Assembly (NCBI GenBank): GCA_021785115.1
Contig: JAJYGO010000352.1
Coordinates: forward strand, 1-8,771
From: Chloroflexota bacterium
GTDB lineage: Bacteria > Chloroflexota > Limnocylindria > Limnocylindrales > CSP1-4
Reading direction: 5' to 3'
Length of the DNA: 8,771 nucleotides
Below are positions 6,393 through 8,771 of this stretch, in pieces (position 1 is the first letter of the stretch; each line of letters begins with the position of its first letter). The notes under the pieces are model-generated. The model saw only the letters and a list, made by a program, of their open reading frames with translations, made no database searches and was not told the DNA's origin. A program made the translations under genes and the position numbers.

Positions 6393-8771
6393 TCACCCGC
6401 GCGGCTCGACCACGAGGGTCCCCCGTGCGGCCGGCGCCGCGCTCCCCGTGCCCGACCCGATCTCGACCGGATAGCGGCCCGGAGCCGGCGCCATGAAGCG
6501 CACGGACGTCGTCTGGCCGGGCCGTGCCGGCACGTCGACGTTCGGGATGCCCTGGACGACGAGCTCTCGGTACGCCGGCGCGTCGTTGGTGAATCGCAGG
6601 TACACGAACGAACCGGTGCGGACGTGGAGCTCGGCGGGAACGCCCGCGCCGCTCGACGCGGTGACGGCGACCTGCTGCGCGGACGCGTCGAGCCACTGGT
6701 TGCCCGCGAGAACCGCCGCTGCCACGGCGAGGCCGGCGACCGCGATCGCGACGAGGTAGCCGGCGTCGCGGATCCGCGTCGCGAGCGGCTGGCGGCCGAG
6801 CCGAGCGTGCCCTGGGCGCGCGTCGAAGCCGCGCAGCCGGAGCGAGTTCGTGACGACGCTCACCGAGCTCAGCGCCATCGCGCCCGCGGCGAGTGCGGGG
6901 CTGAGCGTCGTGCCCGTGAACGGGTAGAGCAGCCCCATCGCGATCGGGATCAGCACGACGTTGTAGCCGAACGCCCACGCGAGGTTCTGGCGGATCACGG
7001 AGATCGTTCGTCGCGAGAGCGCGATCGCCGAGGCGATCCCGCGCGGGTCGCCGCCGACCAGCGTCACGTCGGACGCCTCGATCGCGACGTCCGCACCCGT
7101 CCCGATCGCGATCCCGAGATCGGCCTGCGCGAGGGCCGGCGCGTCGTTGATGCCGTCGCCGACCATCGCCACGCGCCGACCGCCGGACTGCAGCTCGGCG
7201 ACCTTCTCGGCCTTTCCGCCCGGCAGCACCTCCGCCATCACGTGGTCCGGCGCGATCCCGACCTGCCGGGCCACCGCCTCGGCCGTCGCGCGCCGGTCAC
7301 CGGTGACCATCCACGCCTCGATGCCCTGCGCCATCAGCCCGCGCACCGCCTCGGCCGCTTCGGCCTTGACGGGGTCGGAGATCACGACGACGCCGGCGAG
7401 GACGAGCGATGCGGCGTCCGGCTCGGCGGCCGCGACGTACACCGGGGTCCGTCCTTCGGCCGCCTCGGTCGCCGCGACCGCCTCCAGCGACGAGACATCC
7501 ACGCCGCGCAGCGCCATCAGCCGCGCGTTGCCGACCGCCACCCGCCGCCCGGCGACCACCGCCTCGACGCCGCTGCCGGCGACCGCCTCGCACTCCGTCA
7601 CGTCGAGCCGTCCGACCCCCTCGGCATCAGCCGCCGCGACGATCGCCGCGGCCAGCGGGTGCTCCGAGCGGCGCTCGACGGAGCCGGCCAGGTCGAGCAG
7701 GTCGTGGACCGAGGTCAGCCGCGCGGGGACGATCGAGGTGACGGCGGGCCGGCCGAGCGTCAGGGTCCCCGTCTTGTCGAGCACGATCGCGCTCACGCGG
7801 TGAGCCTGCTCGAGCGCCTCACCGCCGCGGAACAGGACGCCGGCCTCGGCGCCCTTGCCGGTGCCGACCATGATCGCGGTCGGCGTCGCGAGCCCCATCG
7901 CGCACGGGCACGCGATGATGACCACGGCGATGAACGCCGTCAGCGCGAGGGTGAGCTTCGGCTCCGGGCCGAAGGTCATCCACAGCGCGAACGTGAGCGC
8001 CGCGGTGCCGAGCACGAGCGGCACGAAATAGGCGCTGATGAGGTCGGCGGTGCGCTGGATCGGCGCCTTCGAGCCCTGGGCGGCCTGCACCATCCGGACG
8101 ATCTGTGCGAGCGCGGTGTCGCGCCCGACCCGCGTCGCCCGGAACACGAACGAGCCGGTCGTGTTGAGCGTCGCGCCGATCACCTCGTCGCCGGGACGCT
8201 TCTCGACCGGGATCGCCTCGCCGGTCAGCATCGACTCGTCGACCGCCGACGAGCCCTCGACCACGACGCCGTCGACCGGGACCTTCTCGCCCGGCCGGAC
8301 GCGCACGAGGTCTCCGGCCTGTACCTGCTCGAGGGGGACGTCGACCTCGCTGTCGCCGCGGACGACCCGCGCCGACCTCGCCTGCAGCCCGATCAGTGCC
8401 TTCACGGCCCCGACCGTCTGGCCCTTCGCCCGCGCCTCGAGCCACCGCCCGAGCAGGATGAGCCCGACGATGATCGTGGACGAGTCGAAGTAGGTGTCGG
8501 GCCGGATGCCGGCGCGCATGACGACGTCCGGGTACATCGTGACGAAGACGCTGTAGCCCCACGCCGCACTCGTGCCGACCGCGACGAGCGTGTCCATGGT
8601 CGCGCTGCGGTGCCGGAGCGCGCGCCACGCGGCCCTGTAGAAGCGACCGCCGGCCCAGAACTGGACGAACGTCGCCGGCCAGAGGACGAGCTTGTTGAGG
8701 TCCTCCATGGCGACCGGCATCCAGGGCCAGAACATCAGCAGCATGATCCCGGCCGCGACGGCGAGGCGGAC
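6393..8771 (-). CDS. copA: Copper-exporting P1B-type ATPase with C-terminal cupredoxin-like domain (N-terminus beyond window)
   Basis: The frame is open to the window edge, nine codons beyond the methionine at 8744-8742 (numbered 1 here), so the N-terminus, including any HMA metal-binding domain and the first helices, is missing; 792 residues are visible. The integral membrane pump exports Cu(I) using ATP. Visible parts are the actuator TGE (174-176), CPC in the metal-transport helix (279-281), DKTGT with phosphorylated Asp323, the SEHPL nucleotide-domain motif (360-364), TGD (481-483), GDGINDAP (529-536), FGYN in TM7 (592-595) and MALSS in TM8 (623-627). The CPC, YN and MxxSS set is typical of Cu(I) pumps, as opposed to Zn/Cd pumps. 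After the usual end near 640 comes an extra helix (about 662-680), preceded by arginines, then a 100-residue cupredoxin-like domain (683-783) probably outside the membrane. That domain lacks evident copper ligands. No copper regulator gene is visible in the window. Confidence 0.93.
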   Translation of the reverse strand, partial: VRLAVAAGIMLLMFWPWMPVAMEDLNKLVLWPATFVQFWAGGRFYRAAWRALRHRSATMDTLVAVGTSAAWGYSVFVTMYPDVVMRAGIRPDTYFDSSTIIVGLILLGRWLEARAKGQTVGAVKALIGLQARSARVVRGDSEVDVPLEQVQAGDLVRVRPGEKVPVDGVVVEGSSAVDESMLTGEAIPVEKRPGDEVIGATLNTTGSFVFRATRVGRDTALAQIVRMVQAAQGSKAPIQRTADLISAYFVPLVLGTAALTFALWMTFGPEPKLTLALTAFIAVVIIACPCAMGLATPTAIMVGTGKGAEAGVLFRGGEALEQAHRVSAIVLDKTGTLTLGRPAVTSIVPARLTSVHDLLDLAGSVERRSEHPLAAAIVAAADAEGVGRLDVTECEAVAGSGVEAVVAGRRVAVGNARLMALRGVDVSSLEAVAATEAAEGRTPVYVAAAEPDAASLVLAGVVVISDPVKAEAAEAVRGLMAQGIEAWMVTGDRRATAEAVARQVGIAPDHVMAEVLPGGKAEKVAELQSGGRRVAMVGDGINDAPALAQADLGIAIGTGADVAIEASDVTLVGGDPRGIASAIALSRRTISVIRQNLAWAFGYNVVLIPIAMGLLYPFTGTTLSPALAAGAMALSSVSVVTNSLRLRGFDARPGHARLGRQPLATRIRDAGYLVAIAVAGLAVAAAVLAGNQWLDASAQQVAVTASSGAGVPAELHVRTGSFVYLRFTNDAPAYRELVVQGIPNVDVPARPGQTTSVRFMAPAPGRYPVEIGSGTGSAAPAARGTLVVEPRG

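Overview
The window is a GC-rich bacterial segment (roughly 70% G+C by eye) densely packed with ordinary chromosomal genes. The base composition, two probable leaderless GTG starts, a lipoprotein with a long Gly/Ser/Ala/Pro linker, and the overall gene style suggest a Chloroflexota (Limnocylindria-like) or actinobacterial genome. This is inference from style only; no ribosomal or taxonomic marker gene is present. I found no tRNA, rRNA, CRISPR array, transposase or phage gene, and no gene-free stretch longer than about 150 bases.

Layout of the plus strand: the 3' part of an MpaB/DUF2236-type oxygenase gene (1-633) is followed 22 bases later by fabF (656-1924), encoding a complete beta-ketoacyl-ACP synthase II. 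Its stop codon overlaps by one base the start of a CapA-fold lipoprotein gene (1924-3774). After a 35-base gap containing a probable promoter come the two genes that make cysteine from serine: serine O-acetyltransferase (cysE, 3810-4670) and O-acetylserine sulfhydrylase (cysK, 4733-5647).

The right part is on the minus strand and converges on cysK: a hotdog-fold acyl-CoA thioesterase (5798-6322) and, upstream of it, a copper-exporting P1B-type ATPase (6393 to the window edge) that lacks its N-terminus because the window ends. The 150 bases between the convergent cysK and thioesterase genes hold a 16-bp tandem repeat (five good copies and a degenerate sixth) and a strong GC hairpin that could stop transcription from both sides.

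The genes do not form one pathway. CysE and CysK are a clear functional pair: CysE supplies O-acetylserine, CysK converts it with sulfide to cysteine, and CysE ends in the isoleucine that in studied homologues docks into the CysK active site. FabF elongates fatty acids. The CapA-like lipoprotein acts outside the membrane, and the ATPase expels copper. The most unusual points are the extra membrane helix plus cupredoxin-like domain, apparently without metal ligands, at the C-terminus of the copper ATPase; the CapA-like protein with altered metal-site motifs and a repeat-rich insertion in its N-terminal half; the AnAAT boxes placed six bases before GTG starts; and the tandem repeat. I see no convincing undescribed multi-gene system here.
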